Shown here in pieces: positions 26,946 through 35,754 of a DNA stretch of 64,000 nucleotides (position 1 is the stretch's first letter; each line of letters opens with the position of its first letter). The notes under the pieces were generated by a model. The model saw only the letters and a program-made list of their open reading frames with translations. It was not told the DNA's origin and did no database searches. The position numbers and the translations under genes were made by a program. The stretch comes from Chondrinema litorale (GTDB taxonomy: Bacteria > Bacteroidota > Bacteroidia > Cytophagales > Flammeovirgaceae). The DNA lies in NCBI RefSeq assembly GCF_026250525.1, contig NZ_CP111050.1, forward strand, positions 1 through 64,000, in the 5' to 3' direction.

Positions 26946-28109
26946 TTGATTAAAAAATTTGATTTTTTCAACCAAAAAACTATCAATTCTCATACTTCTA
27001 CAATAGCTGTCAATGGATTTACTACTCCTACAGAGTTTTTAAAATTCATGTTCCACAGTCACCAAATTGTAGTCAATGTTACCGCATACCCAAAGGAAAA
27101 AACTTTTCTGAATCAAAGACTTTCTAAAGAGTATTTTAAACTATCTACTTACACTACTAATCTCAATTTTTTACCTGAATTTTTAAAGATTGAAAGCAGT
27201 AGACCTCCCATTTTCGGAGACTTCATCCACCATTACAATAAGATTATCAAAAGTCATCTCTTCCAACTGAAGGGTGATATTCCAAAATTAATCGATCATT
27301 ATCGTTCACTTTTAGATCTTAATAACATGAAAGAGGCTGATAAAAAGCTTCAGATTGAAGTGGAGAAAAAAACTGCTCATTTAGAAAAAGTTACACAAGA
27401 ACTTAAAACGTCAGTTAAATCTCTTAAAGAAAGCAATGAAGAGTTAGAAAACTTTGCATATGTAACATCTCACGACTTACAAGAACCCCTAAGGCAAATA
27501 GCCACATTTACTCAACTTCTGAGTAAAAAACTGGATGGTAAATTAGATGAAGCAGAACAGAAGTACCTTACACTAATTACAGAAGGCACTTCCCATATGC
27601 AACACCTTATAGACGACTTATTATACTATTCCAGACTAACTCGCCATCCTTACGATTACACTTCAGTAAACATTAATCTGATTATTAAAAAAGCTGTAAA
27701 TCTTTTAAAAGAGCAAATAGAGAATTGTAATGCAACAATTACTTTTGGAGACCTCCCAATTATTAAAGGTATACCAGTTCTAATAACACAGCTATTTCAC
27801 AATCTCATCTCAAATGCAATTAAATACAGAAAAGAAAATGTAAACCCTAAGATTGAGATTTCATTTAACGAAACTGCAAATGAATGGCTCTTTAGTGTTA
27901 AAGACAATGGTATTGGAATAGATGCAAATTTTTATGATCGAATATTCAAGCTATTTAAAAGGCTGCATACAAAAAGAGAATATTCAGGTAATGGCATAGG
28001 ACTCACACTATGTAAAAAAATCGTTACCCAGCACGATGGTAAAATCTGGGTTGAATCCAACAAAGACCAAGGAAGTGTATTTTATTTTACCATTTCAAAA
28101 AAATTGTAA
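26946..28109 (+). CDS. phytochrome-type sensor histidine kinase without membrane segment
   Basis: A soluble kinase of up to 387 residues. A coiled coil (about 130-165) leads into the HisKA domain with the phospho-acceptor His176 in YVTSHDLQEPLRQI. The HATPase domain shows N, G1 and G2 boxes (LISNAIKYR, DNGIGID, GNGIGLTLCKKIV). The HDLQEPLR form of the H-box is typical of phytochrome-like kinases that signal through small Rcp1-type regulators, and such a regulator is encoded 3 bases downstream. Start: a stop codon precedes, the earliest start is TTG at 26946, and the first ATG is only at 27048. The N-terminal 120 residues match no sensor I recognise, so the 5' end may be eroded. Confidence 0.82.
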   Translation: MIKKFDFFNQKTINSHTSTIAVNGFTTPTEFLKFMFHSHQIVVNVTAYPKEKTFLNQRLSKEYFKLSTYTTNLNFLPEFLKIESSRPPIFGDFIHHYNKIIKSHLFQLKGDIPKLIDHYRSLLDLNNMKEADKKLQIEVEKKTAHLEKVTQELKTSVKSLKESNEELENFAYVTSHDLQEPLRQIATFTQLLSKKLDGKLDEAEQKYLTLITEGTSHMQHLIDDLLYYSRLTRHPYDYTSVNINLIIKKAVNLLKEQIENCNATITFGDLPIIKGIPVLITQLFHNLISNAIKYRKENVNPKIEISFNETANEWLFSVKDNGIGIDANFYDRIFKLFKRLHTKREYSGNGIGLTLCKKIVTQHDGKIWVESNKDQGSVFYFTISKKL

Positions 28110-28112
28110 GCC

Positions 28113-28556
28113 ATGAATATTGACGCTAAAGACTATGAAAGAACTTTTAATGTCTTACATATAGAAGACAATGAAGCAGACTGTCTTATTTTTAAAGAAT
28201 TACTAAGCGAAAAAAATCAAAACACTAGCATTACTAACTGTTTTGATGGAGAAGAAGCCATCAATTATCTACAAAACAATGCTAATCAAAAGCCAGATAT
28301 TATTATTCTTGATCTCAACATTCCAAAAATTACTGGAATAGAAGTGCTTACTTGGTTAAAGCATAATAAGCAAATGCTGCATATTCCGGTAATTATCTTA
28401 ACAACTTCCATCCTAGAAAACGATATTGTTAACTGCTACAAAAATTACGCAAACTGCTACCTAAGAAAGCCTAAAAATTTAAATGAATACATATCAATTG
28501 CAGATAGAATTAATAAATTTTGGCTCGAAACCGTAGTATTAATAAACTCAAACTAA
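28113..28556 (+). CDS. Rcp1-type single-domain response regulator
   Basis: A 147-residue receiver-only protein. The phospho-acceptor is Asp67 in IIILDLNIPKITG. The acidic pair is in HIEDNEAD, the conserved Thr in ILTTS, and the Lys in LRKPKN. The EDNEAD and DLNIP wording is typical of Rcp1 partners of phytochrome-like kinases. With no output domain it should relay phosphate between the adjacent kinases or act by protein contact. It sits 3 bases after kinase 1 and 9 bases before the hybrid kinase. Confidence 0.92.
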   Translation: MNIDAKDYERTFNVLHIEDNEADCLIFKELLSEKNQNTSITNCFDGEEAINYLQNNANQKPDIIILDLNIPKITGIEVLTWLKHNKQMLHIPVIILTTSILENDIVNCYKNYANCYLRKPKNLNEYISIADRINKFWLETVVLINSN

Positions 28557-28565
28557 CTTACTAAC

Positions 28566-29678
28566 ATGGCAGACACAAAGCAATCAGTACGAAGTACGGG
28601 GATTTTGTTAATTGAAGACAACTATGCTGATCAAGAGATATTTAAAGTATTTTTAGCAGAAACCGAGTATGCCAATGCCAGACTAGAAATTGCAGAAAAA
28701 ATATCGGCTTTAGACAAATTTGAAATCGATTTTTTACCTACGGTAATTATTCTCGATCTGTCTTTACCAGATAGCGATGGGCTAGAAACACTTAGATTGG
28801 TACAGCAAAAATATGGGGCTACACCTGTAATAATTCTCACAGGTTTTAATGATAAAAATATGGGTATACAAGCGGTTGCACTGGGAGCCGAAGATTACCT
28901 GATTAAAGGAGAATTTAGCAGTAGTTCTATAGAGCGATCTATAAGCTATGCAATAGAAAGGTTTAAAATGAGAAAGACTTTAATAATGACAAACAAAAAG
29001 TTAAAGTCTTACAATGAAAAGTTACAACAATTTGCCTTTGTAGTCTCTCATGATTTGAACGCTCCAATTTCATCTTTAAAAGGAATATTGAGTTTATTGA
29101 AATATTCTGAAAGTGATGAAGAAAAAGATCGGTTATTAGATTTGGCAGACGAATCGCTCGAGTTACTTACACACAAATTAAACTCACTAATAACTATTCT
29201 AGTTAAAGAGAAAAATCAGGAAGGTGCAGAAACACTTAATCTGAAACTCAAAATTGAAAAAGCAATTAGGAACACCATAGTTCCTCAATCGCTAGACTAT
29301 ATAGATATTCATATTGATAAATCTTGCGACACTGAAATATCTTTTAGTAAAGACTTAATGAACAGTGTAGTTCAAAACCTAACATCTAATGCTTTTAAGT
29401 ATCGAGATTTAAAAAAGAAACTTAAGCTTGAGTACAGTGTTAGAACCAATTATAATTATACAATACTAACAATTAAAGACAACGGATTGGGTATGGACCT
29501 TAAATCTCAAGAAGATAAAATCTTTAAGATGTTTAAAAGATTTCACAATCATGTTTCTGGTAATGGTATTGGTTTATTTTTGGTAAAATCTATTATGGAA
29601 ACAAACGATGGATATGTAGAAGTTGAAAGTACTCCTGGTATTGGAACAACTTTTCACCTACATTTCCCCAAATTTTAA
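28566..29678 (+). CDS. receiver-histidine kinase hybrid
   Basis: This 370-residue soluble protein has a receiver domain at the N-terminus (about 12-130, Asp64 in VIILDLSLPDSDG, Lys in YLIKGEF). A short coiled coil is followed by a HisKA-like domain with His162 in VVSHDLNAPISSLKG and a HATPase domain (LTSNAFKYR, DNGLGMD, GNGIGLFLVKSI). The receiver-first order suggests that phosphorylation by one of the neighbouring kinases controls this kinase's own activity. It lacks a membrane segment. It is closely spaced with the upstream regulator (9 bases). Confidence 0.9.
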   Translation: MADTKQSVRSTGILLIEDNYADQEIFKVFLAETEYANARLEIAEKISALDKFEIDFLPTVIILDLSLPDSDGLETLRLVQQKYGATPVIILTGFNDKNMGIQAVALGAEDYLIKGEFSSSSIERSISYAIERFKMRKTLIMTNKKLKSYNEKLQQFAFVVSHDLNAPISSLKGILSLLKYSESDEEKDRLLDLADESLELLTHKLNSLITILVKEKNQEGAETLNLKLKIEKAIRNTIVPQSLDYIDIHIDKSCDTEISFSKDLMNSVVQNLTSNAFKYRDLKKKLKLEYSVRTNYNYTILTIKDNGLGMDLKSQEDKIFKMFKRFHNHVSGNGIGLFLVKSIMETNDGYVEVESTPGIGTTFHLHFPKF

Positions 29679-29794
29679 ATAGCTAAACTTGATTAATTAG
29701 CATTACTAACTATCCATTAATCTAAAATTAACGACAGCAAAATTTTAAATAAATCAAAAATAGGTTTATTTGTTTGCTGTCTATCCATATTTTC

Positions 29795-31813
29795 ATGATA
29801 AATCTGGTATCAAATAAAAAATTACGAATAGTATTTTTTGTTGCATTACTAACATTACTCATCAGTTTGGCAGTAATTACGGGTTGGCTTCTCAATATAG
29901 ACATATTGCTTAGTATACTTCCCAATAGCTCTACAATGAAATTTAATACTGCCCTCCTATTCCTTTTCACTTCTGTAGGACTCATATTATCATTTAGAGA
30001 TAAACCAACCTTTAAAACATTAAATAAGTTTGTAGCACTTTTTATACTGCTTATTTCGGGTATTACCTTAACAGAATACATCTTTAAATACCAATCTGTA
30101 ATAGATAATTTTTTTGTTACTGACAGATATTCAACTACTTATCCTGGTAGAATGTCTCCATCTACTGCTTTTTGCTTTTTTTTAATAAGCCTATGTTTTT
30201 GGGGAATACATAAAAAAAAACAAAAAATAATTTCAGCCATTATTCAATGTTTACACTTGGTAAACATCCTATCACTTATATCAATATTATCTTTTCTACT
30301 ATTAATACCAGTAAAAAGCAGGATGTTTTTTTTCAACAGTATGGCATTACACACCTCGGTATTATTTTTTGTACTTTCGTTTACATTGCTATTAAAATTT
30401 AATAATAAAGGAGTAATTGGTCTTTTAACTGGAGAGCATTCTGGCAATAAGCTATTTAGAAGACTTTTACCTTTTATTATTTTTCTACCTATAGTTCAAA
30501 ATTACATTTTACTAGAACTATTAAGCAATAAGTTAATTAGCTACGATTTCGGAGTAGTAATTTCTACAGCTTTGTTTCTTGTACTATGCATTGTTTACAT
30601 TTCAACTATTGCTTTTGGGCTTAATAAATCTGATGAGAAGAAAACTTCGCTTGAAAAATCTCTAACAGCTACTAATCAAGAGTTAATGCAATTTAAATAT
30701 GCATTAGACCAGAGTTCTATTATCGCATTTACCGATGAAAAAGGTATAATCAATTATGTAAATGATAAGTTTTGTGAGATTTCTAAATTTAAAAGAGAAG
30801 AAATATTAGGCAAAACACACTCAATTATAAACTCAGGCTATCACTCCAAAGACTTTTTTCGTGACTTATGGAAAACAATTAAAGCTGGTAAAGTGTGGAT
30901 TGGTGAGGTGAAAAATAAGGCCAAAGATGGCACATACTATTGGGTGCACACATCCATAATTCCCTTTAGAGATGAGAATAGTAAAATATATAGATACTTA
31001 GCCATAAGGCAAGATATTACCCAAAGAAAAGCCATTGAAGAAATGCTGGCATCGCAGTATGTGAAGAAGCTGGAACAGAAAAATAAAGAGCTAGAACAGT
31101 TTGCCTATATTGCTTCTCACGATTTACAGGAGCCACTACGCACCATTACCACATTTGGTGAGCTATTACATAAAAAGTATCATAACCAGCTTGGTACTGA
31201 TGCTAATAAGTATTTAAACTTTATTACAGAGTCTACCGGTAGAATGCGCGATCTTGTAAAAGCATTACTCGATTATGCCAGAATTGGCGGTGATAAAGAA
31301 ATGGAAGAAGTTGATTGTCTAAGCATAATTAAAAGCATTCAACAAGATATGATTCCATATATAGGTGAAACCAACACCACCTTAATAATTAATGAACTAC
31401 CCAAAATTATTGCTTTTAAAACAGAGATAAGGTTGCTTTTTCAAAACCTGATAAGCAATGCCATTAAGTTTAGAAAACAGGATGTCTCCCCTGTTATTCA
31501 TATTTCATCTAGAAAAGTTGGGCATTATTGGGAGTTCGCTATAGAAGATAATGGCATTGGGATAGATGAAAAGTTTAACCAGAGGATATTTGAGATTTTT
31601 CAAAGATTACACAAACGTAGCCAATACGAAGGTACCGGAATCGGCTTAACACATTGCCATAAAATTGTAGAACTACATGGAGGCTCTATCTGGATAAAAT
31701 CTAAAGTGGGCGAAGGCAGTACTTTCTTTTTTACGCTTCCAATTTTTAATGAAAAAGTGCTCCATTCACCTTTAGCACCAGATAATATTAAAAGCTCTTT
31801 TAAAGAGACTTAA
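29795..31813 (+). CDS. multi-pass membrane PAS sensor histidine kinase
   Basis: A 672-residue kinase starting at this ATG (an in-frame TTG seven codons upstream is less likely, since the membrane segment begins soon after the ATG). About seven or eight hydrophobic segments fill residues 8-275, an integral-membrane sensor of unassigned type. A PAS domain follows (about 290-410, FTDEKGIINYVNDKFCEISKFKREEILGK), then HisKA with His442 in YIASHDLQEPLRTI, and HATPase (LISNAIKFR, DNGIGID, GTGIGLTHCHKIVELHGG). It is the only membrane-bound member of the cluster and a natural signal entry point. Its last 14 bases overlap the convergent BtuF-like gene. Confidence 0.9.
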   Translation: MINLVSNKKLRIVFFVALLTLLISLAVITGWLLNIDILLSILPNSSTMKFNTALLFLFTSVGLILSFRDKPTFKTLNKFVALFILLISGITLTEYIFKYQSVIDNFFVTDRYSTTYPGRMSPSTAFCFFLISLCFWGIHKKKQKIISAIIQCLHLVNILSLISILSFLLLIPVKSRMFFFNSMALHTSVLFFVLSFTLLLKFNNKGVIGLLTGEHSGNKLFRRLLPFIIFLPIVQNYILLELLSNKLISYDFGVVISTALFLVLCIVYISTIAFGLNKSDEKKTSLEKSLTATNQELMQFKYALDQSSIIAFTDEKGIINYVNDKFCEISKFKREEILGKTHSIINSGYHSKDFFRDLWKTIKAGKVWIGEVKNKAKDGTYYWVHTSIIPFRDENSKIYRYLAIRQDITQRKAIEEMLASQYVKKLEQKNKELEQFAYIASHDLQEPLRTITTFGELLHKKYHNQLGTDANKYLNFITESTGRMRDLVKALLDYARIGGDKEMEEVDCLSIIKSIQQDMIPYIGETNTTLIINELPKIIAFKTEIRLLFQNLISNAIKFRKQDVSPVIHISSRKVGHYWEFAIEDNGIGIDEKFNQRIFEIFQRLHKRSQYEGTGIGLTHCHKIVELHGGSIWIKSKVGEGSTFFFTLPIFNEKVLHSPLAPDNIKSSFKET

Positions 31814-32597
31814 TGATTGATTTGAAGTAAGCAGGTGCAACTAAAAGCCGGCTACCATACCAAGAAAACATCTCTCCATCTACCAAAAGAATTGTAGCAT
31901 TCGGACAAATTTCTTGAAACTCAGGAATATGTTTTTCTGCAAATGGAAATGGCTCAGAAGAAAGTAGTATATAGTCTGGATTTAGATTTTGCAAGGTTTC
32001 CTTATCTACTTCGGGATATCTATTTTGATCTGCCATGACATTATAAAAACCAGCAAAGTCCATCATTTCATTAATAAATGTATCTCCACCAACAAGCATC
32101 ATAGGTTGGCGCCAAATAAAGTAAGCTGCCGATTTTTTTGATGAGTTTTCTGCTGTTTTAACATTATTAAGTGTATTAAATCCAGTTGTTATTCGATCAA
32201 TAATCTCAGTGCCTCTCCCCTCTTTTCCAACAATGGTTGAAACCGTTTTTATCATCATCAAGGCTTCTTCCAATGTTTGAATGTCACTCGTCCAAACAGG
32301 ATACTTTTCTGCAAGTTGTTCGATTTGGCTTTTTTCGTTTTCTTCTTTATTTGCTAAAATTAGATTGGGCTGCAAATCAGCTACTTTCTCAAACTTGACT
32401 GCTTTTGTTCCACCAACAACTGTCTTTTGCTTACGCCAGTTTTCTGGTTTAATACAAAACTTGGTTACACCAAATACTTCTTCATTCAAACCCAGATCAT
32501 ACAACAATTCTGTTTGTGATGGTACCAAAGAAACTATTCTTAATTTATCTGGACTCGGTGTATTAATTATTTTACCCAATTGATCTAAAACCTCCAT
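31800..32597 (-). CDS. BtuF-like helical-backbone metal/cobalamin-binding protein
   Basis: This 265-residue protein reads as an ABC-transporter class III periplasmic binding domain: RIVSLVPSQTELLYDLGLNEEVFGVTKFC near the start, VGGTKAVKFEKVADLQPNLILANKEEN, a long central helix, and NPDYILLSSEPFPF. This is the BtuF/FhuD-like fold used for cobalamin or chelated iron. It has no signal peptide or lipobox at the start (MEVLDQLGKIIN), and no permease or ATPase gene is near. It may act in the cytosol, or be exported by another route. Its 3' end overlaps the kinase gene on the opposite strand. Confidence 0.78.
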   Translation of the reverse strand: MEVLDQLGKIINTPSPDKLRIVSLVPSQTELLYDLGLNEEVFGVTKFCIKPENWRKQKTVVGGTKAVKFEKVADLQPNLILANKEENEKSQIEQLAEKYPVWTSDIQTLEEALMMIKTVSTIVGKEGRGTEIIDRITTGFNTLNNVKTAENSSKKSAAYFIWRQPMMLVGGDTFINEMMDFAGFYNVMADQNRYPEVDKETLQNLNPDYILLSSEPFPFAEKHIPEFQEICPNATILLVDGEMFSWYGSRLLVAPAYFKSIIKSL

Positions 32598-32720
32598 GCA
32601 ACTTCAATCTTTATTTCGCATCAAACTTAACAATCTTAAGCTGATGATTAAAGCAAATAGATATGAGATTAATGAAAAAACAGTTCGGTATTAAACTTGT
32701 AAAAGTTCTTTTTTTCTCAA

Positions 32721-33203
32721 TCAATTTGGGGAATGCAAACCCATTTTATTCCCTTCTGAGTCGATGAACAAAGCAAAGAATCCACTTTCATCAGCATGAG
32801 GAGTTTTGGGAACAATAATTTTCCCTCCACTTTTCACTACTTTGTCAAGTATTGTTTGAAGATTGTCTCCTCCATTGAGGTAAATAGTTACACCATTTGC
32901 CGAAGGTTGGTAGCCTTCACCTTTCATAATTACAGCCGTAACCATTTGGTCTTCATATGGAAGTAAGCCCATCACCATATCTGGCACACCCATTTCAGAC
33001 ATATCCATTTTCTCAATTTTAATATCTAAAATTGTTTGATAAAACTCAATGGCACGTGAAATGTCTGTAGCTGGAATTTCAAATATTGAAACATAACTTT
33101 TCATGTCTTTTACATTTTGATTTTCTAGTTGAGGCTTTTTAATGTTTTCGCAAGCAGTAAAGCCCAAGGCTAATATTATTAGACCGAGTATTGTTCTCTT
33201 CAT
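32721..33203 (-). CDS. VOC (glyoxalase-like) domain lipoprotein
   Basis: A 160-residue protein with a lipoprotein signal (LGFTAC, Cys18) followed by a vicinal-oxygen-chelate domain from about residue 36: YVSIFEIPATDISRAIEFYQTIL, ending FFALFIDSEGNKMGLHSP. VOC proteins of this subgroup (often called glyoxalase/bleomycin-resistance-like) are usually cytosolic, so an exported lipidated version is unusual. The metal ligands of true glyoxalase I are not all evident. It follows an AraC-type regulator gene by 76 bases on the same strand. Confidence 0.82.
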   Translation of the reverse strand: MKRTILGLIILALGFTACENIKKPQLENQNVKDMKSYVSIFEIPATDISRAIEFYQTILDIKIEKMDMSEMGVPDMVMGLLPYEDQMVTAVIMKGEGYQPSANGVTIYLNGGDNLQTILDKVVKSGGKIIVPKTPHADESGFFALFIDSEGNKMGLHSPN

Positions 33204-33279
33204 AATTCTGAATTAAGATGTTAAGACAATACTAAGCTGCCAATAAGAAAGGAAATTGTAAAAATGCGACAGACTAAAT

Positions 33280-34095
33280 TTATTTGTAGAAAATGGAAGA
33301 AAGTTTCATTTTTTCACTACCCAGAAATTCTTTGGGGCTAATTCCAGTAAACTCCTTAAAATCTTTTATAAAGTGTGCTTGGTCGTAGTATTCGCTTTCA
33401 TAAGCAATGTTTGTCAAGCTAGCAGCTTCTTCATTCAGCATCATTTTTAAGGCACTTTGCAAGCGAATAACTTTACCTAATTGTTTAGGACTTATGCCTA
33501 TCTGCTGTACAAACTTTCTTTCCAACTGACGTCTTTTAGACAAATCAGCTTTCAATATATCACTGATAGACGTTTTTCCCTTAGTCGATAAAAGCGCATC
33601 TATGGTTAGCTTTACTATTTGGTCTACCGTAGTTTGTTCGCTGAGTTTTTGGAGGAGAAATTTTTCGATAATCTCAATTCTTTGTGCGGTATTGGTTGCT
33701 TCAATTATTGCTTTTTCTAGCTTTTCGGAGGTGATATCTCCAAACAAAACACTTATAGGAGTCTCTTTATTTGCCAAGGTTTTGATGGGCACATTTACAA
33801 AATTGGCAAACCCATAAGGATAAAATCGAATGGCAAAAGTGTTTACATAACCTGTTGGCTCGATGTAAAATGGCTCAATAGTTTGCCCAAGTAGCATGGC
33901 ACGAGGCTGCAATATAAATTCATCTTCCGAAGTATATCGCTTTATATCATCACCCAAAATAAAAGCCATTTCAATGGTTCCATCTGGCACAATTCGCTGC
34001 CTTTTTACATTCGGATCGGCAGGTACTTCTAACGTCCAATAACAACTAATGAGCGATTGTAAATCTGCTTGTGGTTGAAATGTTTGATAATCCAT
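33280..34095 (-). CDS. AraC-family regulator with DUF6597-like N-terminal domain
   Basis: This 271-residue cytosolic regulator has an N-terminal sensor (LQSLISCYWTLEVPAD, IVPDGTIEMAFILGDD) typical of the DUF6597 group, and a C-terminal HTH pair (LSKRRQLERKFVQQIGISPKQLGKVIRLQ; LTNIAYESEYYDQAHFIKDFKEFTGISPKEF). The YYDQAHFI wording is the standard second AraC motif. It lies upstream of the VOC lipoprotein gene and is the likely regulator of it or of the cyclase gene 58 bases upstream. Confidence 0.9.
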   Translation of the reverse strand: MDYQTFQPQADLQSLISCYWTLEVPADPNVKRQRIVPDGTIEMAFILGDDIKRYTSEDEFILQPRAMLLGQTIEPFYIEPTGYVNTFAIRFYPYGFANFVNVPIKTLANKETPISVLFGDITSEKLEKAIIEATNTAQRIEIIEKFLLQKLSEQTTVDQIVKLTIDALLSTKGKTSISDILKADLSKRRQLERKFVQQIGISPKQLGKVIRLQSALKMMLNEEAASLTNIAYESEYYDQAHFIKDFKEFTGISPKEFLGSEKMKLSSIFYK

Positions 34096-34153
34096 TACCT
34101 AGTTTAATCTTAGATGATGTACAGTTCTTTTGGTAGATGGAAAATACAAAAAT

Positions 34154-34813
34154 CTAAGCAATTTCTGCGAAAGCTCTTACAGGAAAAGTGCCCATCCCTT
34201 TAATTTTTGGAGGTACTGCCGTAAAAGTAAAATGATTTTTAGGCAATTTATCCAAATTGGTAAGATGCTCTACAATTAATATTTCTTCGGCGAGTAAAAC
34301 GGTATGAACCGGTCGGCCTTTGCCTCTGGTATCATCAATATTATGAGAATCGATACCTACCAAAGTAACTCCTTGCTCTTTGAGATATTTGGCACTTTCT
34401 TCGGTTACATACGGATGGTTTTCGAAGTATTTATCTGTTTTCCAATTTTTGCTCCAACCGGTATGTATCAAGACCGCTTTACCAGACAAGTCTAGCTTTT
34501 CGAAATATTTCTTTTCTATAGCCAGACCAAGCTCTTTATAATTAAAGGATATTTTTATAGCAGGAAGCCCCACAAATTTATCTAGAAGTACTTCGCTCAA
34601 GTCTTTTCCATCTTCGTAACGATGAAAGGGGCAGTCGATGTAAGTACCGGTATTGCTCACCATTTCGATTTTACCAATCTGAAATTCTGTGCCCGGCTCA
34701 TACAATTCTCTTGAAGTTCTTCTTGAGATGTAATCGCAAACTATTGGTGCGGGTAAACCCTTATAGGTTACCAGTCCATCTTCTATTGTGTGGCTTAAAT
34801 CTATCCGTTTCAT
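34154..34813 (-). CDS. cyclase-family hydrolase (kynurenine formamidase-like fold)
   Basis: A 219-residue cytosolic enzyme of the PF04199 cyclase family: RIDLSHTIEDGLVTYKGLP at the start, DYISRRTSRELYEPGTEF, and VLIHTGWSKNW, with GVTLVGIDSHNID later. The family metal motif HxGTHxDxPxH appears as NTGTYIDCPFH (residues 54-64), so two of the usual His ligands are Asn54 and Tyr58, while Asp60 and His64 remain. I recall this variant in other Bacteroidota members, so it may be a functional subfamily with a different metal site. Substrate unknown. The ATG overlaps the stop of the upstream lipoprotein gene by four bases. Confidence 0.82.
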   Translation of the reverse strand: MKRIDLSHTIEDGLVTYKGLPAPIVCDYISRRTSRELYEPGTEFQIGKIEMVSNTGTYIDCPFHRYEDGKDLSEVLLDKFVGLPAIKISFNYKELGLAIEKKYFEKLDLSGKAVLIHTGWSKNWKTDKYFENHPYVTEESAKYLKEQGVTLVGIDSHNIDDTRGKGRPVHTVLLAEEILIVEHLTNLDKLPKNHFTFTAVPPKIKGMGTFPVRAFAEIA

Positions 34814-35409
34814 CGTTTATAAATAGCAATTCTGTCTATGGTTGCTTCAGGTCGTTTTACTTCTACAAATTCGCCACTAGGAGTATCGTGGTTATACACA
34901 CCAACTCTTGTTGAATCTGTAGTAAAAAAATTAGCCGAATAACGGAGTGAATCAACGAGAATAGATTCGTACCTATCGTCTAATACATCAATTTCTAGTG
35001 GTTGATTGGGGTATCTCTCCATAAACTTTTTAAGCGACATACCAACATGCACATTGCTGTCGATTAAAATTTCTGGAGATAAAATCGTAATGCCATTAAT
35101 AGTATCAACTCCATCCATCGTCCAAACAAAGAATAGCCTTTCACCTTCATTTTCTACAACTATTCCATCAGACTCTCCATCAATGCCATATTCATACACT
35201 GGTTCAGAGACAAACTCTGCTTTTTTGTATACATCTTTCAGTTGTTGTAGACTCATACCGATAAAGGCTTTGTCTATCATTAACTGTCCGTTGTCTGCAA
35301 ATACCTTTTTCTTTAGATCTGGTTGAGAAGAAGATTCGGACTCATTATCTTCTTCCAAATTACACGAAAATAATAAAAAAGCGATTGATAAAAAGTAAAA
35401 ATATTTCAT
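34810..35409 (-). CDS. acidic lipoprotein of unknown function
   Basis: A 199-residue lipoprotein (lipobox LLFSC, Cys16, followed by NLEEDNESES, an acidic stretch like the surface-export signal). The mature part has two related halves, each with an IGMSLQQLKDVY / VGMSLKKFMERYP motif, suggesting a duplicated small alpha/beta unit of the kind seen in SmpA/BLIP-like proteins. The function is unknown. Translationally coupled (ATGA) to the cyclase gene. Confidence 0.7.
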   Translation of the reverse strand: MKYFYFLSIAFLLFSCNLEEDNESESSSQPDLKKKVFADNGQLMIDKAFIGMSLQQLKDVYKKAEFVSEPVYEYGIDGESDGIVVENEGERLFFVWTMDGVDTINGITILSPEILIDSNVHVGMSLKKFMERYPNQPLEIDVLDDRYESILVDSLRYSANFFTTDSTRVGVYNHDTPSGEFVEVKRPEATIDRIAIYKR

Positions 35410-35754
35410 GCTAAAAATAAGCTTTTTAGTTTAAATAATTAACTGTAGTACAATGTTATTAGATAGTTAAATAATTGAGTTTTATAAGAATGTAATATTG
35501 ATAACAGATCTAAAACCTGCTAAGCTCCCATTTTTAACACAAGGAATTTCTATAGATTTAAAAGAAATAAAGAAGCCCAGAAATTTCCAGACTTCTTTAT
35601 CTTGTAATGAATAATATATTTGAATAATAGCTTTATAAAAAGCTGCTATAATCAATTCAGTTTTGCGAGTTACTAATTGGATTCTCATTACTCTTGATAT
35701 TAATCTTAGAGATTTAGTCGCAAAACTACCTTTTTTTATCAAAGTTCTAAGCGA
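35410..35754. other. spacer between TonB receptor and lipoprotein genes
   Basis: These 345 bases on the minus strand hold the terminator of the receptor gene (35569-35598). The rest would be the promoter region of the acidic lipoprotein-cyclase unit. An 86-codon open frame here has no signal, motif or codon pattern to support it. Confidence 0.5.
35569..35598 (-). terminator. hairpin terminator downstream of the FecA-like gene
   Basis: Read on the minus strand, AAAGAAGTCTGG pairs with CTGGGCTTCTTT across a 6-nt AAATTT loop: 12 pairs, several of them G-T. TTTATTTCTTTT follows. It lies about 157 bases after the receptor stop, leaving an unusually long 3' untranslated region. Confidence 0.6.

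Noticed and set aside
35482..35742. 86-codon minus-strand frame after the FecA-like gene
   Set aside because: It spans the terminator hairpin and has no recognisable composition or motif.
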